A DNA stretch of 55,451 nt from Tubiluchus corallicola (Eukaryota; Priapulida; Priapulimorpha; Priapulimorphida; Tubiluchidae): the NCBI GenBank assembly GCA_030141605.1, contig JAQGDQ010001208.1, positions 1 to 55,451 on the forward strand. The letters run 5' to 3'. The notes beneath the pieces are model-generated. The model was not told the DNA's origin. It saw only the letters and a program-made list of their open reading frames with translations, and searched no databases. Both the position numbers and the translations under genes were made by a program. Below are positions 45,881 to 55,451 of this stretch, piece by piece. Numbering within the stretch: position 1 is the stretch's first letter; every line of letters begins with the position of its first letter.

Positions 45881-47177
45881 TTCGACGGAGCCACGAATGC
45901 AGCCTTAAGTTGTAAGGAGACTTTTTCAAAAGGCAATCAACTATTTCTTCATTATGGAATTCAGCTAATACCAATTTACAACAATAATGGGTCTTTCAAA
46001 AAGAAAGTTGTTGGAAAACTGCAAAAATGACAAAAAGCTGCTCAAACCTCATTACCAAAATGACCTAGAAAAACAAGCGAACAGTACAAAGACCACTTGA
46101 AAGACATGCTTAAACTACATTCGACTGTAACAGAGTACTAGAATCTTCTCAGGCCAGTAGACATCACAATAAATTCTGTCCCACGTCCTATTGTGTTACA
46201 AATTTCTACACATAATAACGTGTTAAGCGTGTCTATCATTTAGCTGCCGGAGGCTACAGTCAGCCACGCAAAAGCCGTGTTCTTTGTAAAGCAATATATC
46301 AGTTACAACCTTATGAAATCTAATCATTATTATGCTGGTGGCGATTTATTACAGAAGTGAAAACTTATCGCAATCAGGAAATTGGCTGGTATGTAGCTTT
46401 TGGCATTTGCTCTTTAGGACCGCGTACAGACAACTGTTACTTGGTACTTTCGCCAACTGTACCCCCCCCCCCTGTCTCAGTTCGTGGGGCTAAGGGGGCT
46501 ATTAGGTCACGGTCCTATAATACAGTCCCTACCTCTAAATGCCAGATGGATAATTATTATTATTATTAGCATCATTTAGTTTCGAACACACGTGTACAGT
46601 TAAATTATATAAGTGGTTCAATCAACAGAAGTTATTAGACTAGTAGTAAAACTAAAATAAATATTAAATACAAGGAAAATATTTTGATCCGTATATTGAT
46701 TGTCATCAGTAAATGAAATTTTAGGGAAAAAAACAATTTCCTCCAATGTCTGGTGAACATGTAACAACAGGAGTCGAGTAACAACAAACCTACTGAGCAG
46801 AAAGATCAATGCAGCATCCGATTAGAAGAGGATTCAATAATTTGATACTGCAGCAGTGCAGCAATGCACTTGAAGTTGCACTGATTGAGATGGAATCAAT
46901 ACGTCCGGCAGCAAATCGGTTGCAGTGCACTGTTAAACACGACATACATTAAATGCATGTTATGTAATGTGCTGAAAGCTCTTCTACATTCACTTGGGAC
47001 AATAATGTGGATCCATTAGCACAAAATAGCGCTGTCAGTCAATATTACGCGACGAGGACTTGGAGCATTTAGGCAGCATTATCCTATTATTGCATGATGG
47101 GGAGTTGTAGACTTCAGTCAGCATTATGCTACATTGATGAATATTCTTACAAAGCAGAAAAATAACCACAATCCATC
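45881..47177. other. Intronic sequence without recognised genes
   Basis: Contains a C-run (46461-46470) followed by a G-rich stretch near 46490 that could be the edge of a decayed MITE, and a short ATT tract. No gene seen. Confidence 0.5.
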
Positions 47178-47185
47178 AGTGTGAG

Positions 47186-47294
47186 CATGGCCGGCCCTAA
47201 GCACAGGCAAACTAGGCAACCGCCTAGGGCCTCACCCTCCAGGGGGCCTCACGCCGAGGTAACATTTTTTTGCTTTATGCGAACATACTGCCTC

Positions 47295-47341
<47 letters not shown>

Positions 47342-47344
47342 CCC

Positions 47345-47406
<62 letters not shown>

Positions 47407-47562
47407 TCTCTCTCCCTCTCTCTCACACACACACTCTCTCTCTGTCTCTCTCGTAAATTGCGTAATTTTATTTTTTCCGTATTTATTTTTTATTTTTCTA
47501 TTTCGTTTGGGGCCACCAAATTCACTTCGCCTAGGGCCTCCAATTACCTAAGGCCGGTCCTG
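47186..47562. mobile_element. hAT-type MITE carrying a long CT microsatellite
   Basis: The ends CATGGCCGGCCCTAAG and (reverse complement) CAGGACCGGCCTTAGG form imperfect inverted repeats. Both flanks carry the 8-bp duplication AGTGTGAG (47178-47185 and 47563-47570). GCCTAGGGCCTC occurs inside both ends. The centre (47294-47450) is CT-rich simple repeat that makes up nearly half the element. Confidence 0.85.
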
Positions 47563-47957
47563 AGTGTGAGACATAGTTTTAAAATGGTCAACTAAAGTGA
47601 AGAGCTGACTACCAGAATATTATTATTACAAACGCCAAGAGCACGGTACATAATTCACATTGAAATTTCAAGAAAATTGTTAGACTAAACAGTACTTAAA
47701 AGTAGTTCCCAGCAAGCATCTGTGAGTACCAATGAATACATAACAGCGCAGAACCGGGAAAGATCATTCATCTTCATCCAATACTGAAATAGGATGTTAG
47801 GTGTAAAAAAATACAAAAAAGCGAACGAAACGCGAATGGAAAATTGAACGGCTCAACATTCGGTTTTGAATTTGCTTACAGTTGTACCTGTTTATTGTTT
47901 ATTTTTGTCAGTTGTGCGTTTAAATTTATAGCTCAGTAAGTCAGTATAGGCCTTTTA

Positions 47958-48998
47958 ATTATTTGCTAATTGTAAATAATTTCAATATTTGCTAATTGTA
48001 AATAATTTCAATATTTGCTAATTGTAAATAATTTCAATATTTGCTAATTGTAAATAATTTCAATATTTGCTAATTGTAAATAATTTCAATATTTGCTAAT
48101 TGTAAATAATTTCAATATTTGCCAATTGTAAATAATTTCAATATTTGCTAACTGTAAATAATTTCAATATTTGCCAATTGTAAATAATTTCAATATTTGC
48201 CAATTGTAAATAATTTCAATATTTGCCAATTGTAAATAATTTCAATATTTGCTAATTGTAAATAATTTCAATATTTGCTAATTGTAAATAATTTCAATAT
48301 TTGCTAATTGTAAATAATTTCAATATTTGCTAATTGTAAATAATTTCAATATTTGCTAATTGTAAATAATTTCAATATTTGCTAATTGTAAATAATTTCA
48401 ATATTTGCTAATTGTAAATAATTTCAATATTTGCCAATTGTAAATAATTTCAATATTTGCTAACTGTAAATAATTTCAATATTTGCCAATTGTAAATAAT
48501 TTCAATATTTGCTAATTGTAAATAATTTCAATATTTGCTAAGTGTAAATTATTTCAATATTTGCTAATTGTAAATAATTTCAATATTTGCTAAGTGTAAA
48601 TAATTTCAATATTTGCTAATTGTAAATAATTTCAATATTTGCCAATTGTAAATAATTTCAATATTTGCTAATTGTAAATAATTTCAATATTTGCTAATTG
48701 TAAATAATTTCAATATTTGCCAATTGTAAATAATTTCAATATTTGCTAATTGTAAATAATTTCAATATTTGCTAATTGTAAATAATTTCAATATTTGCCA
48801 ATTGTAAATAATTTCAATATTTGCTAATTGTAAATAATTTCAATATTTGCTAATTGTAAATAATTTCAATATTTGCTAATTGTAAATAATTTCAATATTT
48901 GCTAATTGTAAATAATTTCAATATTTGCTAATTGTAAATAATTTCAATATTTGCTAATTGTAAATAATTTCAATATTTGCTAATTGTAAATAATTTCA
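47958..48998. repeat. 26-bp AT-rich minisatellite, about 40 copies
   Basis: The unit is AATATTTGCTAATTGTAAAT followed by AATTTC. Single changes CTAATT/CCAATT/CTAACT/CTAAGT mark variants. Intronic in PPP4R4. Confidence 0.97.
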
Positions 48999-49099
48999 AC
49001 TGTTTCATAATAATTATGTTGTTAATAAACTGTGTAGTAAGTAATCTAGCAAACATAGTTATTTGCAGATGTGATTGTTCACGAATTACGTTAAAAAGA

Positions 49100-49675
49100 A
49101 AAAATATGTCCCTAAAAACTTTACACACAAAGTTATATTACTTATCATTACGCTTACCAGTCTAAAAGACTTATGTAACTAGTAAGAAAAATTCTGAGTA
49201 ATTCAAAGTGTTCACGGGTGGTAAAATGTCACTGACTTAGCTTCCCAGTGTGCACCACTGAATCACTAAAGAAGATATTCTTAATCTTATTGACAAGACA
49301 AAGTAATTAATACTTAGTTATTATAATTATTATTAAAAATATTTATTGAAAATTATACAATAAGCCCTCTATTTGCAGGGCACAAAAGTACAAAAATGTT
49401 AAATAAGTCTTTACACTATGTACATTAAATAAATTTCTTACTAAACAAGCTGACAATTTTGCATTACGGTTCACTTATTCTAAATATATATCCAATATTT
49501 ATAATCAATGTATCAATTTACTATAAGATCGTTTTGGGTTAGTTAGTGAAGTGTGCACTTTGAATGCTCCAATTATTCTTTTAAACTTTGCATAATGTTA
49601 TCCAAACTTGGTTCAAACGATTTATTGTTAAGATGGTTCAATTTAAAGGCCACTGCGGGAGGGCAACAGATTCTT
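49100..49675 (+). repeat. Dispersed repeat family R2, copy 4
   Basis: Diverged copy with AAAGACTTATGTAACTAGTA, GGTAAAATGTCACTGACTTA and AATGTTATCCAAACTTGGTT. It is split by about 200 bp of AT-rich sequence at roughly 49310-49520. Confidence 0.65.
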
Positions 49676-49727
49676 TAATGTTCAGGTGTTACCCACTGAG
49701 TTTAGCTAAGATCAGAAGCATTCACAA

Positions 49728-50258
49728 TGCATAGACATAGACATAGAACATTTATTTTCTCCAATTAGTTTAACGTCAAAAGTTTTTTAAATATTAAGTA
49801 ATTATAATCATGGAGCAGGGTAGGGAAGGACCATGGGGGCATCTAGTCTCCTGCCCTTTCTTATAAATAGATTAGTTATATTAAAAATTAACGGTGATGC
49901 TGCAGATAACAAAAACAAAAACAAATAAGAAAAAATAATAATAAAAACAGTATAAATGATACAAATTATCCAAAAAGAACTGAAAACAAAAAATAATAAA
50001 GTTAGATACCTAAATCTAAACAAAACAATACAATTATTCAGTAATTAGGATTATTAAATGTAGTAGTTTCAAATGGGGTCTTATTAACAGGGGAATTTGA
50101 CCAAGGTTAGTGAGTAAAGTTAACAACTGAGAGTATGGAAAGAAAAAATAAGTATCAAAAAAGTGTAATATAGAAAAATTTATGAGAAAAAGTAAGTATG
50201 AGAAAGAGCAACAATTACTTCAGAGATGAGGAAAAAAAAAGAAAAGAAAAAAAACATC
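49728..50258 (-). mobile_element. Possible minus-strand LINE 3' end
   Basis: The left end carries short CATAGA repeats next to AACATTTATTTTCTCC. On the minus strand this is a tail of the type ...AAATAAATGTTCTATGTC with TATG repeats, typical of LINE 3' ends. A segment at 50130-50250 (TATGAGAAAAAGTAAGTATG within it) recurs at 36770-36880, next to LINE copy 1. No reading frame survives, so the assignment is tentative. Confidence 0.4.
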
Positions 50259-50770
50259 TCGATGTTTAATTATATCCCACAGTGTAATCTAACTTAGTTA
50301 ATAAACCAGGACACTTTCAATGGCACATAATGCCCCTTGGGACTTCAGAGGTATGTTGGCTAACAGGGCACGTGCCAAAGGAGCCTGACGCCACGTTCAG
50401 CTGTCGGATAAAAAAACAAAAATTTGTCTCATAACGAGGCGCGATGATTAATCTTTGCGCCAAGAACGTAATCAGCGGTTTTGGGAATTTGGGCGAAAAA
50501 ATTCGGGCTTAATGGAAAAGCAATTGAACCGACGGAATGTTTACCATCAGCCGTATGGCTTACACGCCTGGGGATTAAACCTGATGGAAAGCAGACAACA
50601 GAGAATGAGGGTGAAGTGAAGCAGCCTTGTGTGACTCCGGCACGTGGAAAAAATGAAGTTGGGAAAGAGTTGAATGTAGGGCTCATTATTAGCATTAGAA
50701 AGATTGTATGTTTTGTTAATAATAATGCAGTAATATACCCACGGTAAGTAATATAAAGACGGCTATGCAA

Positions 50771-51048
50771 TGTGTGTGTGTGCGCGCATGTGCGAGTGTT
50801 TGCGTATGTGTGTGTGCGTGTGCGCTTGTGTGTGCGCTTGTGTGTGTGTGTGCATGTGTTTGTGTGTGTGCATGTGTGTTTGTGTGTGTGTGCATGTGTG
50901 TTTGTGTGTGCATGTGTGTGTGTGCATGTGTGTTTGTGTGTGCATGTGCGTTTGTGTGTGCGTGTGCATGTGTGTTTGTGTTGTGTGTGTGTGTTTGTGT
51001 GGTGTGAAGTGTGTGTGTGTGTCCGTGCATGCGTGTGTGTTATATGAT
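50771..51048 (+). repeat. Long interrupted TG microsatellite
   Basis: About 280 bp of TG with regular CATG, TTTG and CGCTTG interruptions. Cys/Val and His/Thr-rich open frames over it are artefacts. Confidence 0.95.
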
Positions 51049-52257
51049 AAAACATATTTATTTAGCTAAACAAATTTAAACCTTCAATGAGAGTTTAGCT
51101 ATGCAAATCGGTGCTGTGTCATTGTACTAAGCATTTTGTTATAATTATGCCATGCAAACCATGGGGGTGGGGGGAGGGGGGAAACACGCAATAAGAATGA
51201 CGACGACACCTATGAAGACGCATAAACAAGATAACAATGCCAATTCTATAGAAAGCAATTTTATTATCTTTGGATGCGTGACACGATTACAAATGCACCC
51301 TTATTATAACTCCACGGAATAAATACCAGCCGACAATCCACAGAGACATATAGGGAGTTGATTGAATTTCCCAGCATCCCGTGCTGCCAGTGCAAACGGG
51401 ATGCTGAAGAAAATGACGGAGAAGGAAAGGAAAGGCAAGCTTTTGTTGCAGTGAGATAAATTCAGTCTTTGTCGGCACTTTCTTTACGCTGCAACGGGCA
51501 TAAATATCAGTTGGTTTGATTGCAACTTTTATGCTTAACAATAAAAGTGACGTTTATGAGTCACGTGGGGGAAGAATGCAATTCCCAAAAAAAGATCCCG
51601 GAAAACGGAATACATTACTAGCTGGCAAATTAAGCATATATATATTCTTGTGCTTCAGAAGTTTCGTTAAAGTTGTTGTAAGAAAGTGATTGGTATCAAG
51701 CAATTTAATCTAGCATTCTATAATTATTTGTTTTCTTTCCGCATTTTTACAAACATGCATTTCCTGAAAGTGTTTAAAACGAAGCCAGCCTTAGTCATGT
51801 GACCTAAGCTTTAGTAGTATACGCCACCTATCAATCACACTTGTTTTTACACGTAGTTACATTTTCTGTTGCCGCTATGCTGATCATGCCATTTGGTGAT
51901 ACTTGCATTGCTTTGTCTATTTTGTTACAATTTAACAGACACTAGTTGTATTTTCAAGCCAAAGTTGTCACCAGTAAATGTAAGTCACCATCTACTTTAA
52001 TAATTAGTTAATAGTTTAAATTGGTTAGAATTGTTTCAAATCTGTAGAATCATAAAGTAATAATTTGTGTTTCAGTCTTCTTAAATCTAACTTTTCATTT
52101 TGTCTAAATAGTAATAACCTTTAGCATGTTCTTAAGCACTTTTTGTGATCTGTTATTTTAATAAATTGCAGGTCTATCGCGCAGTTCAATACTGATTTTT
52201 GCCGTTTCTTTGCCTGGACTGGGCGCATCCACAGTGGTTTTTCCAGGCTGATTTTTC
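51049..52257. other. Intronic sequence without recognised genes
   Basis: G-run near 51164-51180 and the hairpin at 51372-51406; otherwise unassigned AT-rich sequence before the LINE target site. Confidence 0.5.
51372..51406. other. Perfect 11-bp stem hairpin
   Basis: CAGCATCCCGT and its complement ACGGGATGCTG are separated by 13 bases. It is more GC-rich than the surroundings. No known RNA or terminator is indicated. Confidence 0.6.
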
Positions 52258-52316
52258 AGGAAGTTTACATGCAGACCACAGCAGTCAGCACGCCGCATTT
52301 GAAAACAGTGACTGGA

Positions 52317-52858
52317 TTCTCTCATAAATTATTGCCTCCCTTATTTACTGATTATTTTTGTTTGAATGCTGAGATACATAATTACGGCACACGTTATAGA
52401 CTGAACTATCACTACATACAGTACAACACTAATGTTAGAAAATTTTCTATTAAATACAATGGCCCTTACATATGGAATTCAATTGCTCCAGCTATTAAAA
52501 ATGCCAACTCGCTGTCCATATTTAAAAAAAATTATAAATTAAACTTACTCGAAACATATAACTGATCACTAAATCATGATTTGTTGTTTTTCATTTTCAA
52601 AAACTTTCCCTCTAGTATAATAATATTTTTATTACTTCCCACCCGTATTCATATTTGTATATATTGTAATATTGTATCTGTATATATTGTAATTTTTTTC
52701 GTAACTAATTCTAGTGGCCTACCATAAGCTAGCTTCTTAGGTCTCTAGCGCAGAATTCATGAATTGTATCATATTTTTGTATTAACAAAAACTGATTATT
52801 GATGCACATGTAATGTACATGTATATGTTTATTGCGAAATGAATCTATTGAATCTAAC
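52317..52858 (+). mobile_element. LINE 3' end, copy 2, with long target duplication
   Basis: Nearly identical to 36940-37490. It encodes the same LINE C-terminus, ending SLSIFKKNYKLNLLETYN, followed by the 3' untranslated region and an AATCTATTGAATCTAAC tail. The flanks are direct repeats (52258-52316 and 52859-52902), starting AGGAAGTTTACATGCAGA and ending AACAGTGACTGGAT. They differ by about 15 extra bases in the left copy and are read as an unusually long target duplication. The element is severely 5'-truncated and not functional. Confidence 0.85.
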
Positions 52859-52916
52859 AGGAAGTTTACATGCAGATCACAGCAGTCAAACAGTGACTGG
52901 ATTTTGATATACGTAC

Positions 52917-53024
52917 CCGATGCCCCGAGCCACGGAGTCCAGTTGTTTGCACATGCACGCCCGCACCTCATAGTCCACATCCTGGCAGAGGGACTGAACT
53001 ATTGGCAGGATCTCTTTCTTTATT
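52917..53024 (-). CDS. PPP4R4: PPP4R4 exon, HEAT repeat segment
   Basis: The exon runs from a TTTTTCAG acceptor to a GG|GTACGT donor, 108 nt, entering with one base and leaving with two. It encodes IKKEILPIVQSLCQDVDYEV followed by RACMCKQLDSVARGI, a typical HEAT helix pair closely resembling vertebrate PPP4R4. It completes the split codon of the exon at 54931-55037, which sits on the other strand. A LINE 3' end lies just downstream in the intron, its right target duplication ending about 14 nt from the donor. A hAT MITE lies about 180 bp upstream of the acceptor. Confidence 0.92.
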
Positions 53025-53061
53025 CTGAAAAATGTCAGCTTGCATTAGTGGAGACATTTGG

Positions 53062-53205
53062 ACATGAGTGAATGACCGACCGAATGAATGAAGGAATGTG
53101 TGAACGAATTGGTGCAAAATGGGTAAATGATTAGTATACAAAAACGGATGAATTACGGGGTCGGATTGTGTATGAATGAATAAGCGAACAAATAAATGCA
53201 TAAAC
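53062..53205. repeat. Degenerate AATG-type simple repeat, left half
   Basis: GAATGAATGAA-like sequence interrupted by the hAT MITE at 53206-53705 and resumed at 53714-53900 (GAGTGAGTGAGTG, AAATAAATGAATT). Confidence 0.6.
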
Positions 53206-53705
53206 CAGGGGTGTGCAAATTGCGGCCCGTGGGCCACTTGCAGTCCATCGAGAGAATTTGTGCGGCCCGTGAAGAGATTTGTCGACCTAATGAAAGTGCG
53301 GCCCGGGCGATTAATTGAGTGTATCCAGCTAAAGTCCGTGCCACGATCCCAAAGATAGTGAGGGTAGTTTTTTCTACTAGATCGGATGCCATTAACCCTT
53401 ACAAGACGGTTGTAGCTTAATGTCACTGTACTACACAGACTGTGTGATACACATTACTAATATGCATTGTAATGAAATTACCACTATTTGTCCTGAAAGT
53501 AGAAATATATGGTTTGTAATATAAATTTTAATAACTTTTAAAATAGTTTCTTGAGTGTAGTAGTAATGATGTACGCAGGTCGGATGCAAAAAAATTATTA
53601 TTAGGCCTTTCTGTACTTGGCTCCTTGATCAAACTGCCTGTGGCACGCAGGAATTGTGGGAAAGTTTAATGTGGCCCGGCTAGTCAGATAATTTGCACAC
53701 TCCTG
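53206..53705. mobile_element. hAT-type MITE, second copy of the same family
   Basis: A 500-bp element with ends CAGGGGTGTGCAAA and TTTGCACACTCCTG and the 8-bp duplication GCATAAAC on both sides (53198-53205 and 53706-53713). It is similar to 5775-6197 but carries about 80 bp of extra internal sequence. It interrupts a degenerate AATG-type simple repeat and lies between the two oppositely oriented PPP4R4 exons. Confidence 0.92.
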
Positions 53706-53713
53706 GCATAAAC

Positions 53714-54930
53714 AATTGGACAAATAAAAATTAAAGAAGCTAATAACAAATGAGTGAGTGAGTGAGTGACCAAATAACTAAAAAACAAATAAATGAATTA
53801 ATGAGCAGGCAAGGAAGCGAGTAAATAAGTAAAGAAAAAATAATCAACTAATTAAATATAAACAAATAAATAAAATTAATAAATGAACAATGAAGAATAA
53901 GAGAGAAGAAGAAGAAGAAAGAATAACCAGAGGACGTGAGTGTAGTACTGTTTGCTTCACAGCCCGGCATAGTGGTGTGTTTGGCCCTTATGCGCATGCG
54001 GCTATGCGCACATGTCTGAGATGGCATGCTGTATGCTGCATTGTTAGGGTCTGCTGCTAGGTAGAGAAAGTACTGCCGCTCGCACAGTTTCTTGTCATGG
54101 TGTTTAAAAACCTGGTACTGGCGTATTCTTGAACTATGGCAATTTAAGCTATTCGTAAATAAATTTTTTTGTCAATTGCAAATCACAACATTAAAAATAC
54201 ATATGTTTGTCTCGCATTACACAGTATTAAAACAATGGCTAAAAATTTTCAGAAGGAGTACCCTCAGGAATTTTAACTACGAGCTGCCACAGCAATCAAC
54301 AAACAACTAATAAGCCAACTGTATTGCATTTAGCTATAATTTTTCACACCAAAGTCACAACAATTAGCAAGAATGGGTTGTTTACTATGATGCAGCATCG
54401 ATTGAAGCCCATTAGTCTTTTACTACAAGCCTTTGCACGCGCACAGCAGCAAATATTGCAGGCTTCATTCAACCCCAGCCATCAATGAGCTGTGCATTCA
54501 AGCGTGAAAAACGTAAAATCGATAATCACTATGCACACCTGCCACAGGTAGATTCAGGTGAGGTTGATTGTTGTTTGCTGTCAGGTACAGGTACCTGGGG
54601 GGAAGTAATCGTGATAGAAATGAACGTGTTCAATGAGTTGTTTCTTTGTATTGAACCACATTGACATGCAGAAGTAGAGTTATCAGTTAAACAAAAACAG
54701 AGGATTGTGTAGAGTGATGAAATCCCGGTGCTGCTGCTGCTGAGATGAGATGATAAAGTACGAATGACAGACGAGAGGGAGGGAGGGAGAGGGAGAGGAA
54801 GAGAGAGATTGTTATTATTATTATAACTCTTTTATTAACCTCTTTTTGCACGTATACAATGAGAGAAAGAGAGAGAGACCCTTTTGCTAAGTACACAACT
54901 AAATCACATCAAACATTCATTGTGTTTCAG
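53714..54930. other. Region holding the PPP4R4 orientation switch
   Basis: Between the minus-strand exon side and the plus-strand exon. Contains simple repeats (AATG-type to about 53900, GAA near 53910, GAGG-rich at 54770-54810, GAGA near 54860). No coding exon seen. The breakpoint must lie somewhere between 53024 and 54931. Confidence 0.6.
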
Positions 54931-55037
54931 ATTCTGACTCTGGCAATATCCAAGGGGCAGATTTCTCAACCAGTGGAATCCCGCCTTTCATGCTGCAAAA
55001 TTCTGGGCAAAATCACCACCAAATTTGAGCCTTATTT
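54931..55037 (+). CDS. PPP4R4: PPP4R4 internal exon in inverted orientation
   Basis: An open exon bounded by a TTTCAG acceptor and a TT|GTAAGT donor, both on the plus strand. It encodes 35 residues plus two bases of a split codon (ILTLAISKGQ, then SRLSCCKILGKITTKFEPY). This matches the PPP4R4 segment directly before the one encoded by the minus-strand exon at 52917-53024. The split codon TT plus A gives Leu and joins the two exons without a frame change. All other PPP4R4 exons here are on the minus strand, so this exon is flipped. It may mark a true inversion, an assembly error, or a second divergent gene copy continuing beyond the window. Exon identity is strong; the cause of the orientation is open. 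Confidence 0.88.
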
Positions 55038-55451
55038 GTAAGTTTGCATATTACTGGTCCTTGTTAAGAAGGTGAAAGTTGAGCTTTCTCACTTTTACAA
55101 ATCCCGTTTATTTTTCAAGAAATTTTTATTTGAGATTTCTTGTTGTGTAATTAGGACTAGATAAATTTTGAAAATGGATGTTTTTTGTGTTAATTTCATT
55201 TTTAATTTAAGTATTATCAAATCAAATAGTTCGAGATTTTTTAATTAGAATGTGTGATGAACCTATTTCCTGTTTTTAGCTAGTTTTTTTTATTGTTTAC
55301 CCTTTTATTTTTTCATTATTGTCCTCAACAGTTGTGATTGTCGTGATCGTCATTATCACCATAATCATCATTCTTGACATCATCCTCATCAACAGCAACA
55401 ACAGCAATATCATTTTTATCATCAAATCTCTCTCTCTCTCTCTTTCTCTCT
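55038..55451. other. Sequence following the inverted exon
   Basis: Begins with the GTAAGT donor of the plus-strand exon, then AT-rich intron-like sequence, CAT/ATC-rich simple sequence and a CT tract. No further exon recognised. Confidence 0.6.
55428..55451 (+). repeat. CT microsatellite at the window end
   Basis: TCTCTC repeat running to the last base; it may continue outside. Confidence 0.9.

Noticed and set aside
50429-51069. His/Thr- and Cys/Val-rich open frames
   Set aside because: They read through a TG microsatellite.
1-55451. tRNA, rRNA and spliceosomal RNA genes
   Set aside because: None was recognised by eye; a covariance-model scan would be needed to exclude degenerate copies.
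1-55451. Integrated viral genes or toxin systems
   Set aside because: No capsid, polymerase, integrase or toxin-like reading frame is recognisable; the only polymerase traces are LINE relics.

Overview
The window is animal (metazoan) nuclear DNA. It is AT-rich, genes are split by introns with GT/AG junctions, and transposon remnants and minisatellites fill the introns. No N runs are visible. I see no bacterial, phage or plasmid feature. The species cannot be fixed from the sequence; an invertebrate is likely.

The main content is a large gene on the minus strand, recognisable as PPP4R4, a HEAT-repeat regulatory subunit of protein phosphatase 4. Eighteen minus-strand coding exons run from about 53.0 kb down to a stop codon at 7627. 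They splice in perfect phase. With one further exon at 54931-55037 they give 2208 nt, or 735 residues plus a stop. That covers roughly the last four fifths of the protein: HEAT repeats, a charged helical segment and a low-complexity tail ending in KPVPVRKS. The further exon encodes the protein segment directly upstream and its split codon fits the next exon, but it lies on the PLUS strand. The gene is therefore broken by an inversion or an assembly error between about 53.0 and 54.9 kb, or a second divergent copy starts there.

A second complete gene is nested in a PPP4R4 intron on the plus strand. It has two coding exons (23048-23237 and 25626-26551) and encodes a 371-residue type II Golgi carbohydrate sulfotransferase of the HNK-1/chondroitin 4-sulfotransferase family.

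Region by region: 1-7.6 kb lies downstream of PPP4R4 and holds a LINE 3' end, several hAT MITEs and 41-, 28- and 33-bp arrays. From 7.6 to 21.4 kb are the PPP4R4 3' exons with 44-, 21-, 39- and 20-bp arrays between them. From 21.4 to 27.5 kb is the intron hosting the sulfotransferase. From 27.5 to 53 kb are the HEAT-repeat exons with long introns carrying a TA-flanked MITE family with internally expanded repeats, more minisatellites and LINE ends. From 53 to 55.4 kb are a hAT MITE and the inverted exon.

The most striking non-genic signals are: a 39-bp array directly against an exon acceptor whose units resemble splice sites; a MITE family whose arms have grown into arrays carrying consensus 5' splice sites; and a LINE insertion with an unusually long target duplication ending about 14 nt from an exon's splice donor.
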